A stretch of DNA of 17,205 nucleotides from CADAWZ01 sp045114665 (lineage in GTDB: Bacteria; Vulcanimicrobiota; CADAWZ01), in assembly GCA_045114665.1 (NCBI GenBank), contig JBGUKW010000213.1:1-17205 (forward strand), in the 5' to 3' direction. A program made the translations under genes and the position numbers. How positions within the stretch are numbered: position 1 is the stretch's first letter; every line of letters begins with the position of its first letter. The notes below the pieces were generated by a model, which did not search any database, was not told where the DNA came from, and was given only the letters and a program-made list of their open reading frames with translations. Below, in pieces: positions 7,083-14,682 of this stretch.

Positions 7083-7703
7083 TTATATTCCCATCAATAA
7101 AGAACGAATTTTGGTTGTTATCAAATCTATAGCAACTTCATTTTGACCACCTTCAGGTACAATTATATCAGCATACCATTTAGAAGGCTCTACAAATTGC
7201 ATGTGCATTGGTCTAACTACATTCATATACTGGTCTATGACACTGTCAACAGATCTTCCACGTTCCATTATATCTCTTTTTAGCCTTCGTATAAATCTGA
7301 CATCAGAAGGAGCATCAACAAAAATTTTAATATCCAAAAGATCTCTTAAAATAGGGTCTTCAAGGACTAAAATTCCCTCTACAATAATAATCTCACCTGG
7401 TTCAATGTGAATAGAATCCTTCTGTCTTGTATATGTTATATAAGAATAGACAGGCAAATCAACAGAATGACCTAAAGAAAGTTGTTTTATATGCTCTTTC
7501 AAAAGCTCATTGTCAAAAGCAGAAGGATGATCATAATTGACCAACTTTCTCTCAGCTAAAGAAATATTTCCTTGGTCTTTATAATAAGCATCTTGTGGAA
7601 GCATTATTACGCGATCATCTGGAAAAGAACTAATTATTTTTTTTACAACTGTCGTCTTGCCAGACCCTGTACCTCCAGCAATTCCTATAACTGTTTTTTT
7701 CAA
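7083..7703 (-). CDS. udk: Uridine kinase
   Basis: A 206-residue enzyme that phosphorylates uridine and cytidine in pyrimidine salvage. I chose the TTG at 7703: it has GGAGGG 4 nt upstream, gives the usual family length (about 207-213), and starts MKKTVIGIAGG. The longer frame from 7766 adds 21 residues that look unlike the family. Visible are Walker A GGTGSGKTT near the N-terminus, the nucleoside-binding QDAYYKD, NYDHPSAFD, the YSYITYTR segment, IIVEGILVLED and the lid region FIRRLKRDIMERGR. It lies downstream of ruvX and 5 bases upstream of yqeG. Paralogous phosphoribulokinase-type enzymes are excluded by the YDHP...FD pattern and the length. Confidence 0.93.
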   Translation of the reverse strand: MKKTVIGIAGGTGSGKTTVVKKIISSFPDDRVIMLPQDAYYKDQGNISLAERKLVNYDHPSAFDNELLKEHIKQLSLGHSVDLPVYSYITYTRQKDSIHIEPGEIIIVEGILVLEDPILRDLLDIKIFVDAPSDVRFIRRLKRDIMERGRSVDSVIDQYMNVVRPMHMQFVEPSKWYADIIVPEGGQNEVAIDLITTKIRSLLMGI

Positions 7704-7759
7704 ATTTCCCTCCGCTATTATATTTATTTCTACTTTTTTATAAAAAATCCGCCAAATAA

Positions 7760-7774
7760 ATAACATTATGTTAT
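7760..7774. promoter_or_regulatory. 15-bp perfect palindrome upstream of udk
   Basis: ATAACAT, one central base, ATGTTAT. It lies between the ruvX stop (7791) and the udk start (7703). It could be an operator or only chance in AT-rich DNA. No strong promoter is visible beside it. Confidence 0.3.
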
Positions 7775-7790
7775 ATATTTTTTAAAATTT

Positions 7791-8234
7791 TCAAATTTCA
7801 CTATTTGAAGACGAATTACTCAAACGGTCTAAATAACTTCTCAATATAATTGAAGCAGCAACTTGATCATTCTCAAGTTTTCTCTTTGCCCTTGACATAC
7901 CTGATTCTATGAGCATTTTTTCTGCTTCTCTTGTGGAAAGTCTTTCATCTTGCCAAACTACATCTATAGAAAAAAGATTAGCAACTTGCTCACCAAAAGA
8001 AATACAATGTTCAGCTTGGGGACCTATTGTTCCATCCATATTTTTTGGAAGTCCAACAACGACAGTTCCTATATCATTTTCTTTTATTAGCTCTCCTACT
8101 CTTTCCAAGGCTTTTTTGGTATTTGAAGCATTTATAAAACCTGATGGATTTGCAGAAATTCCCAAAATATCACTAATTGCAACACCTATCTTTCTTTTTC
8201 CAACATCAAGAGCAATTACCTTCTTTTTTAACAT
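7791..8234 (-). CDS. ruvX: RuvX / YqgF, RNase H-fold nuclease for 16S rRNA maturation
   Basis: A 147-residue YqgF-family RNase H-like protein, at about the usual 135-150 residues. Motifs in order: IALDVGKRKIGVAISD at the N-terminus with the first catalytic Asp, VVVGLPKNMDGTIGPQA in the middle, DERLSTREAE with the second acidic site, and ENDQVAASIILRSYLD with the last Asp. The family is known for 16S rRNA 5' end processing in E. coli and was also proposed as a Holliday junction resolvase. The SD (AAAGG about 9 nt before the ATG) is adequate. It starts 20 bases after the recO stop, and the two probably share a transcript. Confidence 0.93.
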   Translation of the reverse strand: MLKKKVIALDVGKRKIGVAISDILGISANPSGFINASNTKKALERVGELIKENDIGTVVVGLPKNMDGTIGPQAEHCISFGEQVANLFSIDVVWQDERLSTREAEKMLIESGMSRAKRKLENDQVAASIILRSYLDRLSNSSSNSEI

Positions 8235-8254
8235 AATAAAAAGCCTTTCATCTA

Positions 8255-8989
8255 TTAAGAAATCAACAACTTTGCCGATTTTATTTCTGAAGAAATACCT
8301 AAATTAAACATCAAATATCTTCTTAAAAAAAGCTCTGCCTCTAAAAAAATCATATTTGAATAATTCTTCTTTAAAACAGATACTTTACAACTATCTAAAG
8401 AATTTAAAAAACTCAATAATTTTGCTGAAATAAAAAATGAAGAATTATTATTTTTACCACATTCATGGCAAGTAAAAATTCCATCATTAAAACTTAAATA
8501 TCCTCCCTTAAAATTTTCATTAAATCCACATTTTGAACATAATTTTAAAGAAGGTTTTAATCCCAAAATTTTAATTAAATTCATGAGAACAGTTGGAACT
8601 ATTTCTTTTCCCATTCCCATTGAAAGTGCTAAAAATATTTTTTTCAACAAATTATATATATTCTTATCTGGAATAAAAAATGGAGTTACCATATAAATTA
8701 TTTCCAAAAAATATTCAGCACACAAAATTTGATCATAATTTTCAATAATTTTTGAATAACTACAAAATACATCTGATTCAATACATTTATCAAAATTACG
8801 ACCTTTTTTTAATAAAAAAATATATTCAGAAAAAAGTTCAAGTTCTTCAACTCTAAATCTATTTCTTACTTTCTTTTTGTCAACTATAATTTTTATTTTT
8901 CCATAATCAGGTGTAAAAACAAATACAATGCTTTGCTTATCACCATAAGGCATTTTCTTTAAAACAATTCCTAATGTCTTATAAGTCAT
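8255..8989 (-). CDS. recO: DNA repair protein RecO
   Basis: A 244-residue recombination mediator that, with RecR, loads RecA on SSB-coated gaps. The N-terminal OB fold starts MTYKTLGIVLKKMPYGD, followed by FTPDYGKIKIIVDK. The helical C-terminal domain carries a zinc site, CSKC at 151-154 and CHEC at 174-177, in the spacing seen in many RecO proteins. The protein is unusually rich in Lys, Phe and Ile, in line with low GC. The ATG lies only 12 bases beyond the terminator of the upstream gene, with a weak SD (ATAGAG); its promoter must overlap the terminator or lie within the upstream gene, unless read-through supplies it. RecO is poorly conserved in sequence, so the zinc pairs and the N-terminal motif carry the call. 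Confidence 0.9.
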   Translation of the reverse strand: MTYKTLGIVLKKMPYGDKQSIVFVFTPDYGKIKIIVDKKKVRNRFRVEELELFSEYIFLLKKGRNFDKCIESDVFCSYSKIIENYDQILCAEYFLEIIYMVTPFFIPDKNIYNLLKKIFLALSMGMGKEIVPTVLMNLIKILGLKPSLKLCSKCGFNENFKGGYLSFNDGIFTCHECGKNNNSSFFISAKLLSFLNSLDSCKVSVLKKNYSNMIFLEAELFLRRYLMFNLGISSEIKSAKLLIS

Positions 8990-9000
8990 AACTCTATCAC

Positions 9001-9037
9001 AAAAAAACGGCAGAATAAGATAATTCTACCGTTTTTT
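9001..9037 (-). terminator. Strong intrinsic terminator after pduL-deoC
   Basis: Arms at 9002-9016 and 9023-9037 pair over 15 positions with a 6-nt loop; the single non-Watson-Crick position is a G-U pair in the minus-strand RNA. The stem is followed on that strand by a run of seven T. It begins 15 bases after the pduL-deoC stop and separates it from recO. The other strand also ends in a T run, so it could act in both directions. Confidence 0.88.
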
Positions 9038-9052
9038 GTACCCTCTACAAAG

Positions 9053-10324
9053 TTATTCTACAATTTCAGCTTTTTCAGCTTCAACGATAGCAATACCAGC
9101 ACTTGCTCCAATTCTTGAAGCTCCTGCTTCAATCATTGCCTTAGCTGTTTTGTAATCTCTTATTCCACCAGAGGCTTTTACGCCCATATCTGGTCCAACA
9201 GTTTTTCTCATCAAACTGACTGCTTCAACAGTTGCTCCACCTTTTGAAAAACCAGTAGATGTTTTTACAAAATCAGCTCCTGCTTCTTTACAAATTTCAC
9301 AAGCCTTTACTATTTCTTCATCTGTCAAAAGACATGTTTCCAAAATAACTTTTACAAGTCTTCCAGCTGCTGCGTCAACAACTGCTTCAATATCTTTTTT
9401 GACTATATCATAATTTTTGGCTTTTATAGCACCGACATTTATAACCATGTCAACTTCATCTGCTCCAAAAGCTACTGCATCTCTTGTTTCTTCTGCTTTT
9501 ACAAATGTTGAAGAAGCACCAAGAGGGAATCCTATTACAGTACAAACTTTTACTGGAGAATCTTTGAGTTCAGCATGTGCTAATTTTACATAGAATGGAT
9601 TTACACATACTGAAGCAAAATTAAATTCCTTTGCTTCTCCACAGAGTTTTACTATCTGTTCTGGTGTAGCTTCTGGTTTTAACAAAGTATGGTCTATATA
9701 TGAAGCTATTACTGATTTCTTCTTTGAACAACAACAGCAACAGTCGCTTTTTTCAACAATTCCCCAAGTATCAGGAGTTATATAAGCAGCATTTGCTTCA
9801 TCTGCATCGACATGCATTTCTGGTGCAAAATTGCTCTTTACTCTTACATAAACTCTGTCAAATACGAGTTTTCTATCGCCATCAACATATACTTTAGCCC
9901 AATCGCCATTCTTGAATCCCCATGCTTTTCCTGTTGGTTCATCAAGGTGAATATGTCTTTGTGCAATTATAACTCCATTTCTCTCAATACTTCCGCAAGG
10001 ACCAGTAATTTTTACAGTACCTGAACCTTCAAGATCTCCTGAATCTCTCAATGGAATATTTTTAAGTCCAAGTGTATATGTATCTGTTTTAGAAATCTCA
10101 ATCTGTGTATATTTACGGATAGGACCTAAAATTCTGACTTTTGGGAAACAACCTTTCGGACCTTCAATTTTTACAAATTGTTCAGAAGCAAACTCGCCAG
10201 GTTGAATCAAATCACCATTTTCTTTTTTTACGAGTTCAAAACCTTTTCCAAAAAGAATATCAAGGTCTTCTCTTGTTACATGAAGATGTCTTGCTGAAGA
10301 ATTGATTTTAATTTTTCTTTCCAA
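9053..10324 (-). CDS. pduL-deoC: Fused PduL-type phosphotransacylase and deoxyribose-phosphate aldolase (DeoC)
   Basis: A 423-residue, two-domain enzyme. Residues 1-192 match PduL, which exchanges acyl-CoA and acyl phosphate: SARHLHV (H13, H15), AQRHIHL (H124, H126) and MHVDADEAN (H171) are its zinc ligands and signature. Residues 204-423 match DeoC, which splits 2-deoxyribose 5-phosphate into glyceraldehyde 3-phosphate and acetaldehyde: D292 in VDMVINVG, the Schiff-base Lys354 in VKTSTGF and Lys383 in VKASGGIR are present. The linker carries five cysteines in a row (195-199). Both halves look complete and active. The start is TTG with AAGGAG 8 nt upstream; no long encapsulation peptide precedes the PduL domain. 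The pairing suggests an acetaldehyde to acetyl-CoA to acetyl-phosphate route; the aldehyde dehydrogenase it would need, and any microcompartment shell gene, are not in the window. It is probably transcribed on its own. Confidence 0.93.
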   Translation of the reverse strand: MERKIKINSSARHLHVTREDLDILFGKGFELVKKENGDLIQPGEFASEQFVKIEGPKGCFPKVRILGPIRKYTQIEISKTDTYTLGLKNIPLRDSGDLEGSGTVKITGPCGSIERNGVIIAQRHIHLDEPTGKAWGFKNGDWAKVYVDGDRKLVFDRVYVRVKSNFAPEMHVDADEANAAYITPDTWGIVEKSDCCCCCSKKKSVIASYIDHTLLKPEATPEQIVKLCGEAKEFNFASVCVNPFYVKLAHAELKDSPVKVCTVIGFPLGASSTFVKAEETRDAVAFGADEVDMVINVGAIKAKNYDIVKKDIEAVVDAAAGRLVKVILETCLLTDEEIVKACEICKEAGADFVKTSTGFSKGGATVEAVSLMRKTVGPDMGVKASGGIRDYKTAKAMIEAGASRIGASAGIAIVEAEKAEIVE

Positions 10325-10403
10325 TTTTTTTACTCCTTCCCCCCCTATTTTTTTCTCCTAAATTTTATTTAAGAGCGAATGCTTCAGAAGGGGGTAATTT
10401 TTT

Positions 10404-10423
10404 AAAAATTCTAACGAATTTTT
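10404..10423 (-). terminator. Weak AT-rich hairpin after the HEAT-repeat gene
   Basis: An 8-bp inverted repeat (AAAAATTC, 4-nt loop, GAATTTTT) lies 56 bases after the HEAT-repeat gene stop and is followed by A/T. With two G-C pairs it is a poor terminator. The rest of the 154-base gap holds a run of seven G close to the pduL-deoC SD and no gene that I can see. Confidence 0.3.
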
Positions 10424-10478
10424 AACTTTTTCTATATAGTTGTTTTTTCTATCTTTAGAGTTTCAATAAAATAAAATA

Positions 10479-11690
10479 CTATATGCAATGTGGCGGAACC
10501 TGATCATGTTCAAGCCAATATAGAAGTTTTTCCGCATGAAGCCTTACAGATTGAACAGAATCTTTTATGAGAGGTCTAATCAAATTAACTGACCTTTCTT
10601 TTCCAAATCTTGCTATTGCATAAGCTGCTAAAGTACGTATTTTATACGATTTATCTGACAATAAATATGATAATGGTTCAAAAGAACGCTCATCAGTAAA
10701 ATTTTGAAAAGCTCCAGTTGCAGCTTCTTTTATATGTTCGTCTCTTGAAAATAGACATTCAATAAGTGAAGGAACAGCTCTTTCATCTTTTTCTTCACCA
10801 AGTACAAAAATAGCATATACAGCTCTATCTACATTTTGAAGAATACCAGATTCCAAAATAATATCAGTAACTTTTGGAGATTTTATTCTTGCCAATGCCA
10901 TTGAGGCATAATGAGCAAGAATTTCATTTTCATCATTCAAAAGAGCCATTAAATAAGTTACAGCTTTGTCATTTCCAATAGACCCAAGTGCAAGAGCTGT
11001 CTGCATTTTCAAAAAGGGAGAGCGAGTTTTTTTCAATATCTTTAAAAGAGGCTCAAAAGAACGCTCATCAGGAATACCCTGAAGTGCCATAGCAGAATAA
11101 TATGCTGTCTTAGCAGATTTCAAACCTTCAATCAAATCAGGAACAATATCACTTGTTCCAAGCCTTCCCAAAATATCTGCAGCTTCTTCTCTAACATACT
11201 TTTTTTCAGACGAATCTATTACTCTTGTAAGTAGAATTTTGTCCCAACCTCTTTTTCTCAAAATAGAATAATATGAATCTATTTTTTCCTTGTCAGAAGC
11301 AAAAGAAGAATCTTGATTTACACTCAATTTAAGAGAACGATAATAAAATACAAAAGAATCCTGTTTACCATTGGCAAGTCTTTTTTTAGCCCTCAAAAGT
11401 GGATTTACAATAGTTTTTATTTTGCCAACTTTTTCCACATGAAGGTCTTTACTCCAACGCCCACCTATATTTTGTATTATGACATTCCCTAAATATGCAC
11501 CGATAACTCCTGAGACAATGAAAAAATGGCTTCTTCTCAATTTAAAAAACATTGAAAAAAGATCATCTGACACAAGAAGGGCTTCTTCAGAAAAATCAAG
11601 TAAAATGCCAAACTTTTTTTGAACCATTTCAATAAATTTTTTGGATGACGAATCGAGAGATTTTACTGTTTCAACATCTGCTCTTGGCAT
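10479..11690 (-). CDS. HEAT-repeat protein with an uncharacterised N-terminal domain
   Basis: A 403-residue protein. From about residue 155 to the end it is a HEAT / PBS-lyase-like alpha solenoid: repeated units of about 30 residues with the pattern VREEAADILGRLG, KMQTALALGSIG, LAHYASMALARI, IKEAATGAFQNF, IRTLAAYAIARFG and VRLHAEKLLYWL. These solenoids are usually scaffolds for protein binding. The first 110 residues form a separate domain with a hydrophobic stretch (HFFIVSGVIGAYLGNVII, about 55-72) followed by NIGGRW and a VNPLLRAKKR segment. It resembles an uncharacterised domain found in several bacterial proteins, but I cannot name it with certainty; the stretch may be a buried helix rather than a membrane segment. 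GAGGAGG, 8 nt upstream, fixes the start. It follows the serine hydrolase gene by 68 bases. Function unknown. Confidence 0.8.
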   Translation of the reverse strand: MPRADVETVKSLDSSSKKFIEMVQKKFGILLDFSEEALLVSDDLFSMFFKLRRSHFFIVSGVIGAYLGNVIIQNIGGRWSKDLHVEKVGKIKTIVNPLLRAKKRLANGKQDSFVFYYRSLKLSVNQDSSFASDKEKIDSYYSILRKRGWDKILLTRVIDSSEKKYVREEAADILGRLGTSDIVPDLIEGLKSAKTAYYSAMALQGIPDERSFEPLLKILKKTRSPFLKMQTALALGSIGNDKAVTYLMALLNDENEILAHYASMALARIKSPKVTDIILESGILQNVDRAVYAIFVLGEEKDERAVPSLIECLFSRDEHIKEAATGAFQNFTDERSFEPLSYLLSDKSYKIRTLAAYAIARFGKERSVNLIRPLIKDSVQSVRLHAEKLLYWLEHDQVPPHCI

Positions 11691-11758
11691 AATAAAAACC
11701 TCCTCAAAAAAAGAATGACTTATTCAAACTATTTATTTATTTTCTATATATAAAACAG

Positions 11759-12541
11759 TCATTCCTTTTGTGAAAACAAGTCAAAAAAATACCTCGATAA
11801 AGAAGATATGAAATCATCTGCTTTATTGACATCATCAGATTCAGATGTCAACACACACATGCCAAAATCAAAATCACCTGTTTTGACAATAGCCCCATCA
11901 TGTCTTACTCCAGAAACTTCACCTGTTTTATTTGCAGTAAAAACAGAGTCAGGCAAAAAACGAGGAATTTTTTCAATAAACATTTGACGAGATAATGTTT
12001 CTAACATCTCTTTAGAGGCTTTTTTTGAAACGAGTTTCTCAAAATATAACAAATCAAAAAATTGTAAAATATCTTCTGCACATGTATAATTAAAAATATC
12101 AGGAGATTTTGCGGGAATCATTAATTTTTTTACAAGTTCTGTTTTTTCCATGCCCAAATATCTCTTTATATGATCGTTTATTTTTTCAAATCCCAAAAAA
12201 TCGATCAAAATATTTGTAGCAGTATTATCACTCACAACAATCATTATATTTGCAAGGTCTCTCAATGTAAAAACAGAACCAAAATGAAATTCAGGAATTA
12301 TTCCGCCTTCAACAACATCTTCTTTTTTCAATTCATATTTTGTATCTAAATCAATATTGCCATTTTCTGCCTCTAAATAAAGACAACTCAAAATAGGCAA
12401 CTTAATCATGCTTGCTGAATGAAACTTTTCAGATTCATTATAAAAAAATATCTTTCCTGTTGTAAAATTTTTGACAGCAAAAGCAAATCTTCCAGCATCT
12501 CCGACTATTTCAACATTTTTATTATCAATTTTTATAATCAT
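11759..12541 (-). CDS. Class A beta-lactamase-fold serine hydrolase, no signal peptide
   Basis: A 260-residue protein with the penicillin-binding fold of class A beta-lactamases (Beta-lactamase2 type). The catalytic SxxK is SMIK (S44-K47), SDN is at 104-106, and KTG at 205-207 is followed by GVRHDGAIV. The omega-loop Glu that deacylates penicillins in true class A enzymes is not evident: that region reads IPAKSPDIFNYTCAED. There is no N-terminal signal peptide or lipobox, as the protein starts MIIKIDNKNVEIVGD, so by sequence it should be cytoplasmic. It is therefore more likely a related esterase or peptidase than a resistance enzyme. The start overlaps the stop of the DUF262 gene by four bases (ATGA), which indicates translational coupling. 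Confidence 0.82.
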   Translation of the reverse strand: MIIKIDNKNVEIVGDAGRFAFAVKNFTTGKIFFYNESEKFHSASMIKLPILSCLYLEAENGNIDLDTKYELKKEDVVEGGIIPEFHFGSVFTLRDLANIMIVVSDNTATNILIDFLGFEKINDHIKRYLGMEKTELVKKLMIPAKSPDIFNYTCAEDILQFFDLLYFEKLVSKKASKEMLETLSRQMFIEKIPRFLPDSVFTANKTGEVSGVRHDGAIVKTGDFDFGMCVLTSESDDVNKADDFISSLSRYFFDLFSQKE

Positions 12542-14577
12542 GATTCCACCATATCAATTTCAAAAATAAGTTCATCTTGTGAAATATCAAATTTACCAAA
12601 ATAATCTTTTAACATTTGAAGTTTATAAGAAGTTGAACTTGTAGAATTATAAAAAAGTTTTCCATGTTCAATTTCTTTAAAATGTTTTAAATCTGCAGAA
12701 TTTGTACTTATTCTATATTTATATTTATTATCTTCTGCAAGTTTGTAAAATATAGAAGAATCTTCATTGTGCAGTAATTTTATAATAAAATTGTACATTT
12801 CAGCCCAATCTTTAACATCATATCTTTCTCCTCTAAAAGAAAACCCCAAAATTTTTGCAGAAGTAAATTTTTCTTCATCTTCACAAAGAGATAACGGAAT
12901 CGTCCTTCTGTTAAATTTTACAAGCTCTTCTTTTGGATATGACCAAATTTGTACTGCTCTTTTATACAAACTATCTGTCCTCTCACTTAATTCATCCACT
13001 CCAAATTTTTCAAATTTACAAATATTTTGATTCAATTTCAAAGAGCTTTCTGCAAATATATTTTTTTTATCATAAAAAGATTTATTACTCAATTCTGGAT
13101 TATAGCCAGTTAATGTCAAATTACCAGCTCTATTAAGCCACATATCATGAATCTTTTCATAATTTTCGCCTAAATCTATTTTCCATTCATTTGACAATGT
13201 TTGTGGCATTATATGCTCAATTTGATATTGTTTTTTATTATTTAAAAAATCAATAGACTCTTTTGTATTAGAATTTTCAAGTCTTGAAAGAATATAAAAA
13301 ACCAAATTCTTTTTTAATTTGCCTATCTCATTTGATTTAAAATTCAATAAAAATTCTTTATCATCTGGAAATCTATTATTACCTAAAGACACTTGTCTAA
13401 AAAATTCTTTCTTAAAAGCAAAAAGATAATCTTGCTCTTTATTGTTTAAAATATTTTTATGAAGATTATAAAATACATCTTTTACATTAGATGTAACAGA
13501 TTTACATATAATCCTCCTAACAGTATAGCTTTCTAAAATACCAAAAATTTTGATAACATAATCTTCAGAAATATTATGTTGCATATATAATTCCAACATA
13601 CCAAGCAAAAAAGGACGCATTGTTGTTGTAGCAATAAAATAGAAATATTGAAGATATTTATTTATATTTTTGCTATCTGTATCAAAATTCAAAATATGTC
13701 CATAGAGTTCTGCATAATAGGCCATATCTTTTAAAACATCAGCACTTTCAAGATCGTTTGATAAAATATAATTTTTAAATTCATCATAAGCTCTTTTTTG
13801 TTGAAATTTTTTATTTTTAAAAATAAGATAATCTTTTATAAATATCTCAAAAGAATCACTAACATTAGCTTCTATTTTTTTCCAATATTTTTTATATAAA
13901 TTATTTTGTTCATCAATGTCGAGCTTCATCAACAAAAAATTTCTTATCTTATCTGATGTTTTCAATGCAAGACCTGTTGAATTTAAACTCTCAAAAATTA
14001 ACTGTGGATTTTCGTCCTGATCAAGATTGATTGATATAATTCCCAATTTTTCTATAGCTCTATACAAATCATCTGCTGAAACATTTTCTGACTGTAATTT
14101 ATTACAAAAAAATTTGTAATTTTCAATTATATTTGATTCATACTTTTTATTTAAATCAATTTCATTATCTATAAGTAAATTGAGATCATGGCTGTCTTTT
14201 TCAGTTGGAGATATTTTATATTCTTTTTTGGGAAATTCAGTAATCAAAAATTTTTTATTTATCTCTTCAGGATTTATAGAAGTTTCAATTTCTCCCTCTT
14301 CAATCAAATTATACATAGCCAAATACATAAGATAGACAGTTATTATTCTCTGTTGCCCATCTATAATTTGTTTTGCATTTGTTGAATCATTTGTCTTTAC
14401 AGAAACAATACTTCCAATAAAATGCTTTTTTCTATTTCCGTTTACAATCATCATAAGATCATCATATAAAACCTTACAATTTTCAATTGTCCACTCATAA
14501 TTTCTCTGATATATAGGAATAATAAATTTATCTGTAAATCTCATGTAGTCAATAAATTTTTGATATTCGCCCTTCAT
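12538..14577 (-). CDS. DUF262 / DUF1524 (GmrSD-like) protein
   Basis: A 679-residue protein. The DUF262 domain has PIYQRNYEW (21-29), IIDGQQR (71-77, the ParB-like NTP-binding/hydrolysis motif) and IFESLNSTGLALKTSDKIRNF (about 194-214). The DUF1524 domain has the His-Me finger nuclease motif IEHIMPQ (H455) followed by NRAGNLTLTGYNPELSN (N486 to N498), so both catalytic centres look intact. A C-terminal part with FSFRGERYDVKDWAEMY (570-595) is shared by longer family members. Relatives include the type IV restriction enzymes GmrSD and other modification-dependent anti-phage proteins, so a role in cleaving modified foreign DNA is likely but not proved. A GAGGT SD precedes the ATG. It has its own candidate promoter and is coupled to the serine hydrolase gene. 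No methyltransferase or other restriction gene is nearby. Confidence 0.9.
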   Translation of the reverse strand: MKGEYQKFIDYMRFTDKFIIPIYQRNYEWTIENCKVLYDDLMMIVNGNRKKHFIGSIVSVKTNDSTNAKQIIDGQQRIITVYLMYLAMYNLIEEGEIETSINPEEINKKFLITEFPKKEYKISPTEKDSHDLNLLIDNEIDLNKKYESNIIENYKFFCNKLQSENVSADDLYRAIEKLGIISINLDQDENPQLIFESLNSTGLALKTSDKIRNFLLMKLDIDEQNNLYKKYWKKIEANVSDSFEIFIKDYLIFKNKKFQQKRAYDEFKNYILSNDLESADVLKDMAYYAELYGHILNFDTDSKNINKYLQYFYFIATTTMRPFLLGMLELYMQHNISEDYVIKIFGILESYTVRRIICKSVTSNVKDVFYNLHKNILNNKEQDYLFAFKKEFFRQVSLGNNRFPDDKEFLLNFKSNEIGKLKKNLVFYILSRLENSNTKESIDFLNNKKQYQIEHIMPQTLSNEWKIDLGENYEKIHDMWLNRAGNLTLTGYNPELSNKSFYDKKNIFAESSLKLNQNICKFEKFGVDELSERTDSLYKRAVQIWSYPKEELVKFNRRTIPLSLCEDEEKFTSAKILGFSFRGERYDVKDWAEMYNFIIKLLHNEDSSIFYKLAEDNKYKYRISTNSADLKHFKEIEHGKLFYNSTSSTSYKLQMLKDYFGKFDISQDELIFEIDMVES

Positions 14578-14610
14578 AAATACCTCATTTTTTTTTATTT
14601 TTTTGAAATC

Positions 14611-14638
14611 TATATATGTATTAAAGATATTTTGCCAA
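14611..14638 (-). promoter_or_regulatory. Candidate promoter of the DUF262 gene
   Basis: TTGGCA (14633-14638) and TATATA (14611-14616) on the minus strand with a 16-bp spacer lie in the 105-base gap upstream of the DUF262 ATG. This suggests that DUF262 and the serine hydrolase can be expressed apart from the sirtuin gene. The call rests on two hexamers in AT-rich DNA. Confidence 0.45.
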
Positions 14639-14682
14639 TTAAGTAAAATTGATGTTTTAGCAAAAACATTTTTGTGTTATAT

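Noticed and set aside
7704..7766. Longer udk frame starting at 7766
   Set aside because: The extra 21 residues are unlike uridine kinases, and the start lies in a palindrome without an SD, while the TTG at 7703 has GGAGGG in place and gives the normal length.
7909..8307. Plus-strand frame opposite ruvX and the recO end
   Set aside because: A shadow of the ruvX codon pattern, no SD and no family resemblance.
9724..9741. Trinucleotide run as a CRISPR or tandem repeat array
   Set aside because: It is six codons within an open, conserved fusion gene, with no spacers or larger repeat unit.
10339..10345. Run of seven C (G on the minus strand) near the pduL-deoC SD as a phase-variation tract
   Set aside because: It lies upstream of the SD, not between the SD and the start or promoter boxes, and seven bases is short for slippage control.
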